Assembly: GCF_020037025.1 (NCBI RefSeq)
Contig: NZ_JAIQLH010000016.1
Span: 1 to 55,590, forward strand
Reading direction: 5' to 3'
Length of the DNA stretch: 55,590 nucleotides
From: Streptomyces huiliensis
GTDB lineage: Bacteria > Actinomycetota > Actinomycetes > Streptomycetales > Streptomycetaceae
Part shown: positions 24,391-33,783 of the stretch, piece after piece
Layout of the letters: every line of letters starts with the position of its first letter
Numbering within the stretch: the stretch's first letter is position 1
The notes under the pieces: generated by a model
Seen by the model: the letters and a program-made list of their open reading frames with translations, nothing else
Told to the model about the DNA's origin: nothing
Databases searched by the model: none
Translations under genes and position numbers: made by a program

Positions 24391-25806
24391 ATGACCGTGG
24401 ACAGCAGCCCGGGAACCGAGGCCGCACCGGCCGCGCCGCAGCAGTCGCTGAGCACCTCCGCCGCGCGCAACCTCACCACCACCACCAAGTCCGCCCCGCA
24501 GATGCAGGAGATCACCTCCCGCTGGTTGCTGCGGATGCTCCCCTGGGTCGAGACCAAGGGCGGCGTGTACCGGGTCAACCGGCGGCTGCGGCATACCGTC
24601 GGTGACGGGCTCGTCGAGTTCGTACAGGAGGGTGCCCGGGTCCGTGTGATCCCCCGCAAGCTCGGCGAACTGGCCCTGCTGCGGGGCTTCGAGGACCTCA
24701 CCGCCCTCACCGCTCTCGCCGACCGCTGCGAACAGCGGGACTTCACCGCCGGTGAGGTGCTCGTCGAGCGGGGCAGCCCGGCGGACCGGATCCATCTGAT
24801 CGCCCATGGACGGGTCCGCCAGACCGGTGAGGGAAAGTACGGCGGGGAGACCTCCCTCGCCGTGCTCGCGGACGGCGGCCACTTCGGTGAGGACGTCCTC
24901 CTGGACCCCGACGCCCGCTACGACTACACGGCCACCGCCGAGACCTCCGGCACTCTCCTCACCCTCTCCCGTGCCGACTTCACCGCCGTGCAGAACTCCG
25001 TGCCCGGCCTTCGCGCCCACGTCACCGAGTTCGGCTCCGCCGCACAGCGGCGGCAGAACAAGCACGGTGAGGCCGAGATCGCCATGTCAGCCGGGCACGT
25101 CGGCGAAGTCGATCTCCCGGGCGCCTTCGTCGACTACGAGCTCAGGCCGCGGGAGTACGAACTGTCGGTCGCCCAGACCGTCCTGCGGGTCCACACGCGG
25201 GTCTCGGATCTCTTCAACGGGCCGATGGACCAGCTGGAGGAGCAACTCCGGCTGACCATCGAGGCGCTGCGCGAGCGCCAGGAGTACGAGCTCGTCAACA
25301 ACCGTGAGTTCGGGCTGCTGCACAACGTCGACTTCAAGCAGCGCATCCAGCCCCACTCCGGCCGGCCGACCCCGGACGACATGGACGATCTGCTCTGCCG
25401 CCGCCGTGGCACCAAACTCTTCCTCGCCCACCCGAGGACGATCGCCGCGATCGGACGCGGCTTCAACGCCTACGGGCTCTACCCGGACCACGTCGACCTC
25501 GGCGGACAGTCCGTCCCGGCCTGGCGCGGGGTCCCGATCCTGCCCTGCAACAAGATCCCGATCAGCAAGGAGCAGACCAGCTCCATCATCGCCATGCGCA
25601 CGGGCGAGAAGAGCCAAGGGGTCATCGGCCTGTGGCAGACAGGGCTGCCGGACGAGGTCGAGCCGGGCCTCTCGGCACGCTTCATGGGCATCAACGAGCA
25701 GGCGGTCGCCTCGTACCTCGTCAGCACGTACTACTCCGCCGCGGTGCTCGTACCCGACGCACTCGGGGTCATGGAGAACGTGCAGATCGCCCGCGGACGC
25801 GACTGA
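24391..25806 (+). CDS. Family 2B encapsulin shell protein with cyclic-nucleotide-binding domain (EshA-like)
   Basis: 471 residues. After a disordered start (residues 1-36) the HK97-type shell fold begins ([20 protein letters not shown]), is interrupted by a cyclic-nucleotide-binding domain at about 95-212 ([20 protein letters not shown] ... [20 protein letters not shown], with the FGE cassette at 165-167 and Arg176), and resumes from about 235 to the end ([40 protein letters not shown]). Family 2B encapsulins self-assemble into icosahedral compartments. The next gene encodes its presumed cargo. The cNMP site may gate substrate entry. Cytosolic nanocompartment. Confidence 0.93.
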   Translation: MTVDSSPGTEAAPAAPQQSLSTSAARNLTTTTKSAPQMQEITSRWLLRMLPWVETKGGVYRVNRRLRHTVGDGLVEFVQEGARVRVIPRKLGELALLRGFEDLTALTALADRCEQRDFTAGEVLVERGSPADRIHLIAHGRVRQTGEGKYGGETSLAVLADGGHFGEDVLLDPDARYDYTATAETSGTLLTLSRADFTAVQNSVPGLRAHVTEFGSAAQRRQNKHGEAEIAMSAGHVGEVDLPGAFVDYELRPREYELSVAQTVLRVHTRVSDLFNGPMDQLEEQLRLTIEALRERQEYELVNNREFGLLHNVDFKQRIQPHSGRPTPDDMDDLLCRRRGTKLFLAHPRTIAAIGRGFNAYGLYPDHVDLGGQSVPAWRGVPILPCNKIPISKEQTSSIIAMRTGEKSQGVIGLWQTGLPDEVEPGLSARFMGINEQAVASYLVSTYYSAAVLVPDALGVMENVQIARGRD

Positions 25807-25888
25807 GGGCACGTACGCCGTGGGAAGCGGGCCGACGCGTCCTTCCACGCCGTACGAGCGCTCACCCCACCGCAACGAGGAGGAGTAG

Positions 25889-27322
25889 ATGCCCGATCCC
25901 GGGCCCCCCGGGCCATCCGTCCCCGCGCAGCCGTCGAGGCCGGCCGGCACAGCGTCGGACGTCCCCACGCCGCCCGCCCCGCCCTCCGTACCCGTACCCG
26001 TACCCGCGCCTCCCGCCGAACCCGCCGTCCGGCAGGTCCTGGGCGGGCCCACCGGGCTGGGCACGACCTCGCTGTCCCTGGCCGGCGGTGCGCGACCGAC
26101 CAGCGCGCCTCCGCCCCCACCGTCTCCGCCACTTCCACCGCCCCCACCGTCTCCACAACCTCCACCGCCTCCACCGCCTCCACCGGTCACCGACGCGGGA
26201 GCGGTCGCACCATCCGAACCGCCGATCGTCCCGGCTGCGCGACGGGTCCTCGGCGGCCCGAGCGGTCCGGGCACCGTCTCGCTGTCCCTGGCCCTCACTT
26301 CACACCGGCCACCGCCGGAGCCCGCCCCGGCCCCGCCCGCCGAAGGCCAGGCCGTACCCGGCCTGTACCACCACCCCGTCCCGGAGCCCGACCCCGTCCG
26401 CGTCGAGGAGGTGAGCCGCCGGATCAAGCGCTGGGCCGAGGACGAGGTCCAGCTCTATCCCGAGGAGTGGGAGGGCCAGTTCGACGGCTTCTCCGTCGGG
26501 CGGTACATGGTCGGCTGCCACCCCGACGCCCCCACGGTCGATCACTTGATGATCGCCACCCGGATGATGGTCGCGGAGAACGCCGTCGACGACTGCTACT
26601 GCGAGGACCACGGCGGCTCGCCCGTCGGTCTCGGCGGACGTCTTCTCCTGGCGCACACCGCACTCGACCCGCTCCACACGACCCCGGAGTACGCGTCGGC
26701 GTGGGAGGAGTCGCTCGGTTCGGACGCCCCGCGGCGCGCCTATCGCAGCGCGATGGACTACTTCGTCCGCATGGCCACGCCCTCCCAGGTCGACCGCTTC
26801 CGCCACGACATGGCCCGGCTGCACCTGGGCTACCTGGCCGAGGCCGCCTGGGCCGAGACCGACCATGACCCGGAGGTGTGGGAGTACCTGGCCATGCGCC
26901 AGTTCAACAACTTCCGCCCCTGTCCCACCATCACCGACACCGTCGGAGGCTACGAGCTCCCGGCGGATCTGCACGCACGCCCGGAGATGCAGCGGGTCAT
27001 CGCGCTGGCCGGGAACGCGACCACCATCGTCAACGACCTGTACTCCTACACCAAGGAACTCGCCAGTCCCGGCAGGCATCTGAACCTGCCCGTGGTCCTC
27101 GCCGAACGCCGGCAGCTCTCGGAGCGCGACGCCTATCTCAAGGCGGTCGAGATCCACAACGAACTGATGCACGCCTTCGAGGCGGCAGCGGCCGAGCTCG
27201 CCGCGGAGTGCCCGCTGCCCAGCGTGGTGCGCTTCCTCAAGGGCGTGGCCACATGGGTCGACGGCAACCACGACTGGCACCGCACCAACACCTATCGCTA
27301 CAGCCTGCCCGACTTCTGGTAA
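25889..27322 (+). CDS. 2-Methylisoborneol synthase (terpene cyclase), encapsulin cargo
   Basis: 477 residues. It converts 2-methyl-GPP to the earthy odorant 2-methylisoborneol. The catalytic domain starts near 157. The metal-binding motif DDCYCED is at 234-240 and NDLYSYTKE at 382-390, both canonical for 2-MIB synthases. The first 156 residues are Pro-rich and disordered, and contain two near-copies of a 20-residue motif with core VLGGP-x-G-x-GT-x-SLSLA (residues 46-65 and 116-135), probable cargo-loading peptides for the shell encoded upstream. GAGGAGGAG precedes the ATG; 82 bases separate it from the encapsulin gene and 15 from the methyltransferase gene. Confidence 0.95.
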   Translation: MPDPGPPGPSVPAQPSRPAGTASDVPTPPAPPSVPVPVPAPPAEPAVRQVLGGPTGLGTTSLSLAGGARPTSAPPPPPSPPLPPPPPSPQPPPPPPPPPVTDAGAVAPSEPPIVPAARRVLGGPSGPGTVSLSLALTSHRPPPEPAPAPPAEGQAVPGLYHHPVPEPDPVRVEEVSRRIKRWAEDEVQLYPEEWEGQFDGFSVGRYMVGCHPDAPTVDHLMIATRMMVAENAVDDCYCEDHGGSPVGLGGRLLLAHTALDPLHTTPEYASAWEESLGSDAPRRAYRSAMDYFVRMATPSQVDRFRHDMARLHLGYLAEAAWAETDHDPEVWEYLAMRQFNNFRPCPTITDTVGGYELPADLHARPEMQRVIALAGNATTIVNDLYSYTKELASPGRHLNLPVVLAERRQLSERDAYLKAVEIHNELMHAFEAAAAELAAECPLPSVVRFLKGVATWVDGNHDWHRTNTYRYSLPDFW

Positions 27323-27337
27323 GGAACGGACACCCCT

Positions 27338-28213
27338 ATGACCACAGAAATCATCCCCACCGCCGCTGCGGCGATCCCGGCCCCGGCGACCCCCTACCAG
27401 GAGGACATCGCCCGGTACTGGAACAACGAGGCCAGGCCGGTGAACCTGCGCCTCGGTGATGTCGACGGGCTCTACCACCATCACTACGGCATCGGGGCCG
27501 TCAACCACGAGGCGCTGGGCGACCCGGAGCACAGCGAGTACGAGAAGAAGCTGATCGCCGAGCTGCACCGGCTTGAGTCCGCCCAGGCCGACTTCCTCCT
27601 GGATCACCTCGGCCCCATCGGGACCGACGACACCCTCGTCGACGCCGGCTGCGGGCGTGGCGGGTGCATGATCATGGCTCACCGGCGCTTCGGCTGCAAG
27701 GTCGAGGGCGTCACCCTGTCCGCCACCCAGGCCGACTTCGGCAACGGGCGGGCACGGGACCTGCTGATCCAGGACCACGTGCGCTCCCGCGTGTGCAACA
27801 TGCTCGACACCCCGTTCGAGAAGGGCAGCGTGGCCGCCTCGTGGAACAACGAGTCGTCCATGTACGTGGACCTGCACGACCTGTTCGCCGAGCACTCCCG
27901 CATCCTCAAGGTGGGCGGCCGGTACGTGACCATCACCGGCTGCTGGAACCCCCGCTACGGCCAGCCGTCGAAGTGGGTCTCCCAGATCAACGCCCACTTC
28001 GAGTGCAACATCCACTCTCGCCGCGAGTACCTGCGGGCCATGGCCGACAACCGGCTGGTGCCGCAGACCGTGGTCGACCTGACCCCCGACACCCTGCCGT
28101 ACTGGGAACTGCGGGCCACGTCCTCGCTGGTCACCGGGATCGAGGAGGCGTTCATCGAGTCGTACCGGGACGGATCCTTCCAGTACGTGCTCATCGCGGC
28201 CGACCGCGTCTGA
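27338..28213 (+). CDS. gppmt: Geranyl diphosphate 2-C-methyltransferase
   Basis: 291 residues. It transfers methyl from SAM to C2 of geranyl diphosphate, making 2-methyl-GPP, the substrate of the adjacent cyclase. Motif I is DTLVDAGCGRGGCMIMAHRR (about residues 98-117). KVEGVTLSATQADFGNGRAR follows as motif II, SSMYVDLHDLFAEHSRILKV carries the family's acidic metal/substrate residues, and WELRATSSLVTGIEEAFIES is in the C-terminal cap. The order encapsulin, cyclase, methyltransferase is that of the 2-MIB operon known from S. coelicolor. Whether the methyltransferase is also encapsulated cannot be seen; it lacks the putative cargo motif. Confidence 0.95.
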   Translation: MTTEIIPTAAAAIPAPATPYQEDIARYWNNEARPVNLRLGDVDGLYHHHYGIGAVNHEALGDPEHSEYEKKLIAELHRLESAQADFLLDHLGPIGTDDTLVDAGCGRGGCMIMAHRRFGCKVEGVTLSATQADFGNGRARDLLIQDHVRSRVCNMLDTPFEKGSVAASWNNESSMYVDLHDLFAEHSRILKVGGRYVTITGCWNPRYGQPSKWVSQINAHFECNIHSRREYLRAMADNRLVPQTVVDLTPDTLPYWELRATSSLVTGIEEAFIESYRDGSFQYVLIAADRV

Positions 28214-28279
28214 CCCGGGCGGCACCCTCGGGGGCGCCCCCGAGGTGGCTCATGGCCGCTCGGGTCGAGCCGATGTCGT

Positions 28280-29047
28280 TCACCGCCCCAGACCCCGCCG
28301 GATCGCGATCTCCACGGGCGAGTACGCGCCGTCGGCCCGCTCGAGTTCGTAGGGCGCGGCGGGCAGCAGGGGCGGCTGGGCCATGAAGCGGGGCCGGGTC
28401 CCGTGGTGCGGTTGTGCCGCGTGGACCAGGAAGGGGTGGCAGAGGAAGACGTCGCCCGGGGAGCCGGTGGCCAGGGCGAGGGGCCGGTGGTCGGAGGCGG
28501 CCCCCAGGTCGGGGGCGAGCGCGAGGCCGCTCGCGCCGTCCTCCCCGTACTTCTCCAGCACCTTCGGCACGTCCAGGTGGGAGCCGACCCGGATCCGGGT
28601 CGGGGCGTCGTCCGGGCCGACCTCGCTGAAGAGGAACAGCATCAGCAGCGCCCGGCCCCGGGAGCGCAGGTTGGTGAAGTACCAGGTCTCGCCCTCCGGC
28701 AGGTAGCTCCCCTCGATGTGCCAGCCCGCGTCGTCCGGCTCCTCCGCGTGCGGGAAGCGGAGCGGGAACGTGCCCAGGGAGTAGCGCGGCTCCCAGCGCC
28801 CCGGGCCGGCGAGCAGGTCGTAGGCGCGGTGCAGGGCCGGGGAGTTGGGGGCGGCGGCGAAGGGGCCCTGGCCCATGCCCGGCACCCAGTGCACGGGCCG
28901 GGCCCAGGTGGCCGGGTCGTCGGGGTCGCAGCCCGTCTCCCGCCACAGCAGCCGTGCGCAGTCCGCGGCCACGCGCGGCGCGACGGCGCCCTCCAGCTTC
29001 ACGAAGCCGTCGCGGAGGAAGCGGGAGATCAAGGTGGTGTCATCCAT
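28280..29047 (-). CDS. Phytanoyl-CoA dioxygenase (PhyH)-like protein
   Basis: 255 residues: MDDTTLISRFLRDGFVKLEG, GWHIEGSYLPEGETWYFTNL, RALLMLFLFSEVGPDDAPTR, SPGDVFLCHPFLVHAAQPHH, GTRPRFMAQPPLLPAAPYEL. The fold is that of Fe(II)/2-oxoglutarate oxygenases. The iron triad would be His-x-Glu (HIE, in place of the usual HxD) and the distal His in CHPFLVHA, with Arg in GTRPRF binding 2-oxoglutarate. ATG 29047 follows GAGGGC. It is convergent with the methyltransferase gene and divergent from ccr. Substrate unknown; a role in modifying 2-MIB is only speculation. Confidence 0.82.
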   Translation of the reverse strand: MDDTTLISRFLRDGFVKLEGAVAPRVAADCARLLWRETGCDPDDPATWARPVHWVPGMGQGPFAAAPNSPALHRAYDLLAGPGRWEPRYSLGTFPLRFPHAEEPDDAGWHIEGSYLPEGETWYFTNLRSRGRALLMLFLFSEVGPDDAPTRIRVGSHLDVPKVLEKYGEDGASGLALAPDLGAASDHRPLALATGSPGDVFLCHPFLVHAAQPHHGTRPRFMAQPPLLPAAPYELERADGAYSPVEIAIRRGLGR

Positions 29048-29202
29048 GCCCTCATCGTGCGGTGATTCGGGCTCCGGCCACCCGACACTTCCCGTACCGC
29101 TTCTGTCGGGTGCCGCCCTCGGGGAACGGCTACGACTCACCAGCTACCGCTCATCTGTGAACCCCCGGTGACAGATGTCTCAAATTCCTGGCACCGAGTG
29201 TC

Positions 29203-29231
29203 TTGTCGAGTGGCACGGCGTGCCATACCTT
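29203..29231 (+). promoter_or_regulatory. ccr promoter with palindromic operator in the spacer
   Basis: TTGTCG (29203-29208), 17 bases, TACCTT (29226-29231). The spacer consists almost entirely of the perfect palindrome TGGCACGGCGTGCCA (29211-29225), so a repressor binding there would occlude RNA polymerase. The message would have a leader of about 215 bases before the ccr GTG; nothing recognisable as a riboswitch was seen in it. Confidence 0.6.
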
Positions 29232-29451
29232 GATGCTGTCCGGGCGGCCGGCGCACCGACGAAAGCGTCGTGTGCCGGCTGTCCCCGCAAGCACCACCTT
29301 GCGCGCCCGGACCGCCTGCGTCACCAGGCACACGTACCGCCTGCGCGGCCACCCCGCGCGCTCCCGCGCCACCCCACCGAACCGACGGCACCATCCCCCG
29401 ACGTTCCCTCAAGCCGTTTCCCCGAGAACGCGCTTCGCCGGAGGCACTACC

Positions 29452-30789
29452 GTGAACCAGATACTCGACGCCATCCTCGCCACCGACACCACCAGCGAGG
29501 ACTTCGCCGCCCTGCCGATCCCCGAGTCGTACCGCGCGGTCACCGTGCACAAGGACGAGGCGGACATGTTCGCCGGGCTGGCGACCCGCGAGAAGGACCC
29601 GCGCAAGTCCCTGCACGTCGAGGAGGTGCCGGTGCCCGAACTCGGGCCCGGCGAGGCGCTGGTGGCCGTGATGGCCAGCTCGGTGAACTACAACTCCGTG
29701 TGGACCTCGATCTTCGAGCCCGTCTCCACCTTCTCCTTCCTGGAACGCTACGGCCGGCTCTCGCCGCTCGCCGCCCGCCACGACCTCCCGTACCACGTCA
29801 TCGGCTCCGACCTCGCGGGCGTCGTGCTGCGCACGGGCCCCGGCGTCAACGCCTGGAAGCCGGGGGACGAGGTCGTCGCGCACTGCCTCTCCGTCGAGCT
29901 GGAGTCGGCCGACGGGCACAACGACACGATGCTCGACCCGCAGCAGCGGATCTGGGGCTTCGAGACCAACTTCGGCGGCCTGGCGGAGATCGCGCTGGTG
30001 AAGTCCAACCAGTTGATGCCCAAGCCCGACCACCTCAGCTGGGAGGAGGCCGCGGCTCCGGGCCTGGTCAACTCCACCGCGTACCGGCAGCTGGTGTCGC
30101 GCAACGGCGCGGGCATGAAGCAGGGCGACAACGTGCTGATCTGGGGCGCGAGCGGCGGACTCGGCTCGTACGCCACGCAGTTCGCGCTCGCCGGCGGCGC
30201 CAACCCGATCTGCGTCGTGTCGAGCGAGCAGAAGGCGGAGATCTGCCGGCGGATGGGCGCCGAGGCGATCATCGACCGGAACGCCGAGGGGTACCGGTTC
30301 TGGAAGGACGAGCACAGCCAGGACCCGCGCGAGTGGAAGCGGTTCGGCAAGCGCATCCGCGAGCTGACCGGCGGCGAGGACGTGGACATCGTCTTCGAGC
30401 ACCCGGGCCGCGAGACGTTCGGCGCCTCCGTCTACGTCACCCGCAAGGGCGGCACGATCGTCACCTGCGCCTCCACCTCCGGCTACGACCACCAGTACGA
30501 CAACCGCTACCTGTGGATGTCGCTCAAGCGGATCGTCGGCTCGCACTTCGCCAACTACCGCGAGGCGTGGGAGGCCAACCGACTGGTCGCCAAGGGGAAG
30601 ATCCACCCGACGCTGTCGAAGACGTACCGGCTGGAGGAGACCGGCCAGGCCGCGTACGACGTCCACCGCAACTTCCACCAGGGCAAGGTCGGCGTGCTGG
30701 CGCTGGCCCCCGAGGAGGGCATGGGCGTGCGGAACGAGGAGATGCGGGCCGAGCACGTGGAGGCCATCAACCGCTTCCGGAACGTCTGA
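29452..30789 (+). CDS. ccr: Crotonyl-CoA carboxylase/reductase
   Basis: 445 residues. NADPH-dependent reductive carboxylation of crotonyl-CoA to (2S)-ethylmalonyl-CoA, the committed step of the ethylmalonyl-CoA pathway. It is a medium-chain dehydrogenase fold with the NADPH loop LIWGASGGLGSYATQF (229-244). All four residues known to hold CO2 in the Kitasatospora enzyme are present at the same numbers: Asn81 (VNYNSVW), Phe170 and Glu171 (WGFETN) and His365 (IVGSHF). Coupling residues Glu151 and Asn157 also agree. GTG 29452 follows GGAGG. It is the first gene of a tight five-gene operon. Confidence 0.98.
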   Translation: MNQILDAILATDTTSEDFAALPIPESYRAVTVHKDEADMFAGLATREKDPRKSLHVEEVPVPELGPGEALVAVMASSVNYNSVWTSIFEPVSTFSFLERYGRLSPLAARHDLPYHVIGSDLAGVVLRTGPGVNAWKPGDEVVAHCLSVELESADGHNDTMLDPQQRIWGFETNFGGLAEIALVKSNQLMPKPDHLSWEEAAAPGLVNSTAYRQLVSRNGAGMKQGDNVLIWGASGGLGSYATQFALAGGANPICVVSSEQKAEICRRMGAEAIIDRNAEGYRFWKDEHSQDPREWKRFGKRIRELTGGEDVDIVFEHPGRETFGASVYVTRKGGTIVTCASTSGYDHQYDNRYLWMSLKRIVGSHFANYREAWEANRLVAKGKIHPTLSKTYRLEETGQAAYDVHRNFHQGKVGVLALAPEEGMGVRNEEMRAEHVEAINRFRNV

Positions 30790-32804
30790 TGGGTTCCGAC
30801 CGCGAGAAGGACCGCCCCTGGCTCATGCGGACGTACGCCGGCCACTCCACCGCCGAGGCGTCCAACGAGCTCTACCGCCGCAACCTCGCCAAGGGGCAGA
30901 CCGGCCTGTCCGTCGCGTTCGACCTGCCGACGCAGACCGGCTACGACCCGGACCACGTCCTCGCCCGCGGCGAGGTCGGCCGGGTCGGCGTCCCTGTCTC
31001 GCAACTGGGCGACATGCGACGGCTGTTCGAGGGCATCCCGCTGGAGCGGATGAACACCTCCATGACCATCAACGCCACCGCCATGTGGCTGCTGGCCATG
31101 TACCAGGTGGTCGCGGAGGAACAGGGCGCGGACGTCACCACGCTCCAGGGGACGACGCAGAACGACATCGTCAAGGAGTACCTGTCGCGCGGGACGCACG
31201 TCTTCCCGCCCGGCCCGTCACTGCGGCTGACCACCGACATGATCGCGTACACGGTCGCCCACATCCCCAAGTGGAACCCGATCAACATCTGCAGCTACCA
31301 CCTCCAGGAGGCCGGGGCCACCCCGGTGCAGGAGATCGCGTACGCCATGTCCACCGCCATCGCGGTGCTGGACGCGGTGCGCGACTCCGGGCAGGTGCCG
31401 GCCGAGCGGTTCGGGGACGTCGTCGCCCGCATCTCGTTCTTCGTGAACGCGGGCGTCCGCTTCGTCGAGGAGATGTGCAAGATGCGGGCGTTCGGCCGCA
31501 TCTGGGACCGGGTGACGCGGGACCGGTACGGCATCGAGAACGCCAAGCAGCGCCGCTTCCGCTACGGCGTCCAGGTCAACTCCCTGGGCCTGACCGAGGC
31601 GCAGCCGGAGAACAACGTCCAGCGGATCGTCCTGGAGATGCTGGCCGTCACCCTCTCCAAGGACGCCCGCGCCCGCGCCGTCCAGTTGCCCGCCTGGAAC
31701 GAGGCGCTCGGTCTGCCGCGCCCCTGGGACCAGCAGTGGTCGCTGCGCATCCAGCAGGTGCTGGCGCACGAGAGCGACCTGCTGGAGTACGAGGACATCT
31801 TCGCCGGCTCGCACGTGATCGAGGAGAAGGTGGCCGGGCTGGTCACCGACAGCCTGGCGGAGATCGACCGGATCCAGGAGATGGGCGGCGCGATGGCCGC
31901 CGTCGAGTCGGGATACCTGAAGGCGCAGCTCGTCTCCTCGCACGCCGAGCGGCGGGCGCGGATCGAGTCGGGCGAGGAGAAGATCGTCGGGGTCAACTGC
32001 TTCGAGACCACCGAGCCCAACCCGCTCACCGCCGACCTCGACACCGCGATCATGACGGTGGACCCGGCGAACGAGGCGCGGGTGGTCGCGTCGCTGCACC
32101 GCTGGCGGGACGACCGGGACGAGTTCCGCGCGCAGGAGGCGCTGTCCGTCCTGAAGAAGACCGCGGCCGGCTCCGAGAACCTGATGCCCGCCACCCTGGA
32201 GTGCGTCCGCGCCGGGGTGACGACCGGGGAGTGGGCCTGGGCGCTGCGCGACGTCTTCGGCGAGTTCCGCGCCCCGACGGGCGTCAGCGGCGCGCCGCTC
32301 GCCGTCACGGCGGAGGCCGGCACTCCGCTGGCGGCCGTCCGGGAGAAGGTCACCCGGACCGCGTCGGACCTGGGCACCGGGCGGCTGCGGCTGCTCGTCG
32401 GCAAGCCCGGCCTGGACGGGCACTCCAACGGCGCCGAACAGATCGCCGTCCGGGCCCGCGACGCCGGCTTCGAGGTGGTCTACCAGGGCATCCGGCTGAC
32501 CCCCGAGCAGATCGTCGCGGCGGCCGTCGCGGAGGACGTGCACTGCGTCGGCCTGTCCATCCTCTCCGGCTCGCACGCCGAGCTCGTCCCCGACGTGCTG
32601 GCCCGGATGCGGGCGGCGGGGGCGGGCGAGGTACCCGTGATCGTGGGCGGGATCATCCCGTCCGCCGACGCCGCCGCGCTCCGGGAGGCCGGGGTGGCGG
32701 CGGTCTTCACCCCGAAGGACTTCGGTATCACCGAGATCATCGGCCGTATCGTCGATGAGATCCGCACAGCGAACGCGCTCGACCCCCTGGAGGTCTCCGC
32801 ATGA
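30789..32804 (+). CDS. ecm: Ethylmalonyl-CoA mutase (B12-dependent)
   Basis: 671 residues. It converts (2R)-ethylmalonyl-CoA to methylsuccinyl-CoA with adenosylcobalamin. The catalytic TIM barrel is N-terminal (YAGHSTAEASNELYRRNLAK, GLSVAFDLPTQTGYDPDHVL, MNTSMTINATAMWLLAMYQV). The B12 domain is C-terminal, with the lower-ligand motif D543-G-H545-S-N-G548 after LLVGKPGL and GLSILSGSHAELVPDVLARM. This single-chain MeaA-type architecture separates it from the two-subunit isobutyryl-CoA mutase. Its ATG shares one base with the ccr stop (TGATG), showing tight coupling. In Streptomyces it was first named meaA for its effect on methylmalonyl-CoA supply. Confidence 0.97.
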   Translation: MGSDREKDRPWLMRTYAGHSTAEASNELYRRNLAKGQTGLSVAFDLPTQTGYDPDHVLARGEVGRVGVPVSQLGDMRRLFEGIPLERMNTSMTINATAMWLLAMYQVVAEEQGADVTTLQGTTQNDIVKEYLSRGTHVFPPGPSLRLTTDMIAYTVAHIPKWNPINICSYHLQEAGATPVQEIAYAMSTAIAVLDAVRDSGQVPAERFGDVVARISFFVNAGVRFVEEMCKMRAFGRIWDRVTRDRYGIENAKQRRFRYGVQVNSLGLTEAQPENNVQRIVLEMLAVTLSKDARARAVQLPAWNEALGLPRPWDQQWSLRIQQVLAHESDLLEYEDIFAGSHVIEEKVAGLVTDSLAEIDRIQEMGGAMAAVESGYLKAQLVSSHAERRARIESGEEKIVGVNCFETTEPNPLTADLDTAIMTVDPANEARVVASLHRWRDDRDEFRAQEALSVLKKTAAGSENLMPATLECVRAGVTTGEWAWALRDVFGEFRAPTGVSGAPLAVTAEAGTPLAAVREKVTRTASDLGTGRLRLLVGKPGLDGHSNGAEQIAVRARDAGFEVVYQGIRLTPEQIVAAAVAEDVHCVGLSILSGSHAELVPDVLARMRAAGAGEVPVIVGGIIPSADAAALREAGVAAVFTPKDFGITEIIGRIVDEIRTANALDPLEVSA

Positions 32805-33778
32805 CCGGCACCCCCGCCACTCCGGTTAACCGGCTTCGTCCCCGCCGCTCCTGCCTCGCCGTCCCCGGCAGCAACCCCCGCTTCCTGGAGAAGGCCCAGG
32901 GCCTCCCCGCGGACCAGGTCTTCCTGGACCTGGAGGACGCCTGCGCGCCGATCGCCAAGGAGGGCGCCCGCCACAAGATCGTGGACGCGCTCAACAACGG
33001 CGACTGGACGGGCAAGACCCGGGTCGTGCGCGTCAACGACTGGACCACCCACTGGACGTACCGGGACGTGATCACGGTCGTCGAGGGCGCGGGCCAGAAC
33101 CTGGACTGCATCATGCTGCCCAAGGTGCAGGACGCCCAGCAGATCGTCGCCCTGGACCTGCTGCTGACGCAGATCGAGAAGACCATGGGCTTCGAGGTCG
33201 GCCGGATCGGCATCGAGGCGCAGATCGAGAACGCCAAGGGCCTGGTGAACGTGGACGCGATCGCCGCCGCGTCGCCGCGCATGGAGACGATCGTCTTCGG
33301 CCCGGCCGACTTCATGGCGTCGATCAACATGAAGTCCCTGGTCGTCGGCGAGCAGCCGCCCGGCTACGGCGCGGACGCCTACCACTACATCCTGATGCGC
33401 ATCCTGATGGCGGCCCGCGCCCACGACCTCCAGGCGATCGACGGCCCCTACCTCCAGATCCGCAACGCCGACGGCTACCGCGAGGTCGCCGGGCGCGCGG
33501 CGGCGCTGGGCTTCGACGGCAAGTGGGTGCTGCACCCGGACCAGGTGGCGCTGGCCAACGAGATCTTCTCGCCGTCGCAGGACGACTACGACCACGCCGA
33601 GCTGATCCTCGACGCCTACGCGTACTACACCTCCGAGGCGGGCGGCGCGAAGGGCTCGGCGATGCTCGGCGACGAGATGATCGACGAGGCCAGCCGGAAG
33701 ATGGCGCTGGTGATCGCGGGCAAGGGCCGCGCGGCCGGCATGTCCCGCACGTCCAAGTTCGAGATCCCGGAGGCGTGA
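32801..33778 (+). CDS. mcl: HpcH/HpaI lyase: L-malyl-CoA/beta-methylmalyl-CoA lyase
   Basis: 325 residues: NRLRPRRSCLAVPGSNPRFL, EKAQGLPADQVFLDLEDACA, LDCIMLPKVQDAQQIVALDL, RIGIEAQIENAKGLVNVDAI, VFGPADFMASINMKSLVVGE. These are citrate-lyase-beta-like motifs, with the metal-binding Glu in EAQIENAKG and Asp in FGPADF. In the ethylmalonyl-CoA pathway this enzyme cleaves beta-methylmalyl-CoA to glyoxylate and propionyl-CoA. The start overlaps the ecm stop (ATGA). Substrate assignment rests mainly on context. Confidence 0.92.
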   Translation: MTGTPATPVNRLRPRRSCLAVPGSNPRFLEKAQGLPADQVFLDLEDACAPIAKEGARHKIVDALNNGDWTGKTRVVRVNDWTTHWTYRDVITVVEGAGQNLDCIMLPKVQDAQQIVALDLLLTQIEKTMGFEVGRIGIEAQIENAKGLVNVDAIAAASPRMETIVFGPADFMASINMKSLVVGEQPPGYGADAYHYILMRILMAARAHDLQAIDGPYLQIRNADGYREVAGRAAALGFDGKWVLHPDQVALANEIFSPSQDDYDHAELILDAYAYYTSEAGGAKGSAMLGDEMIDEASRKMALVIAGKGRAAGMSRTSKFEIPEA

Positions 33779-33783
33779 CCGAC

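Noticed and set aside
5600..29200. Integrative element with attachment sites
   Set aside because: No tRNA gene, integrase or flanking direct repeat was found; the interval looks accessory but a defined element cannot be claimed.
29237..29451. Riboswitch in the ccr leader (for example cobalamin, because of the B12-dependent mutase)
   Set aside because: No B12-box-like sequence or convincing multi-stem structure was found by eye in this stretch.
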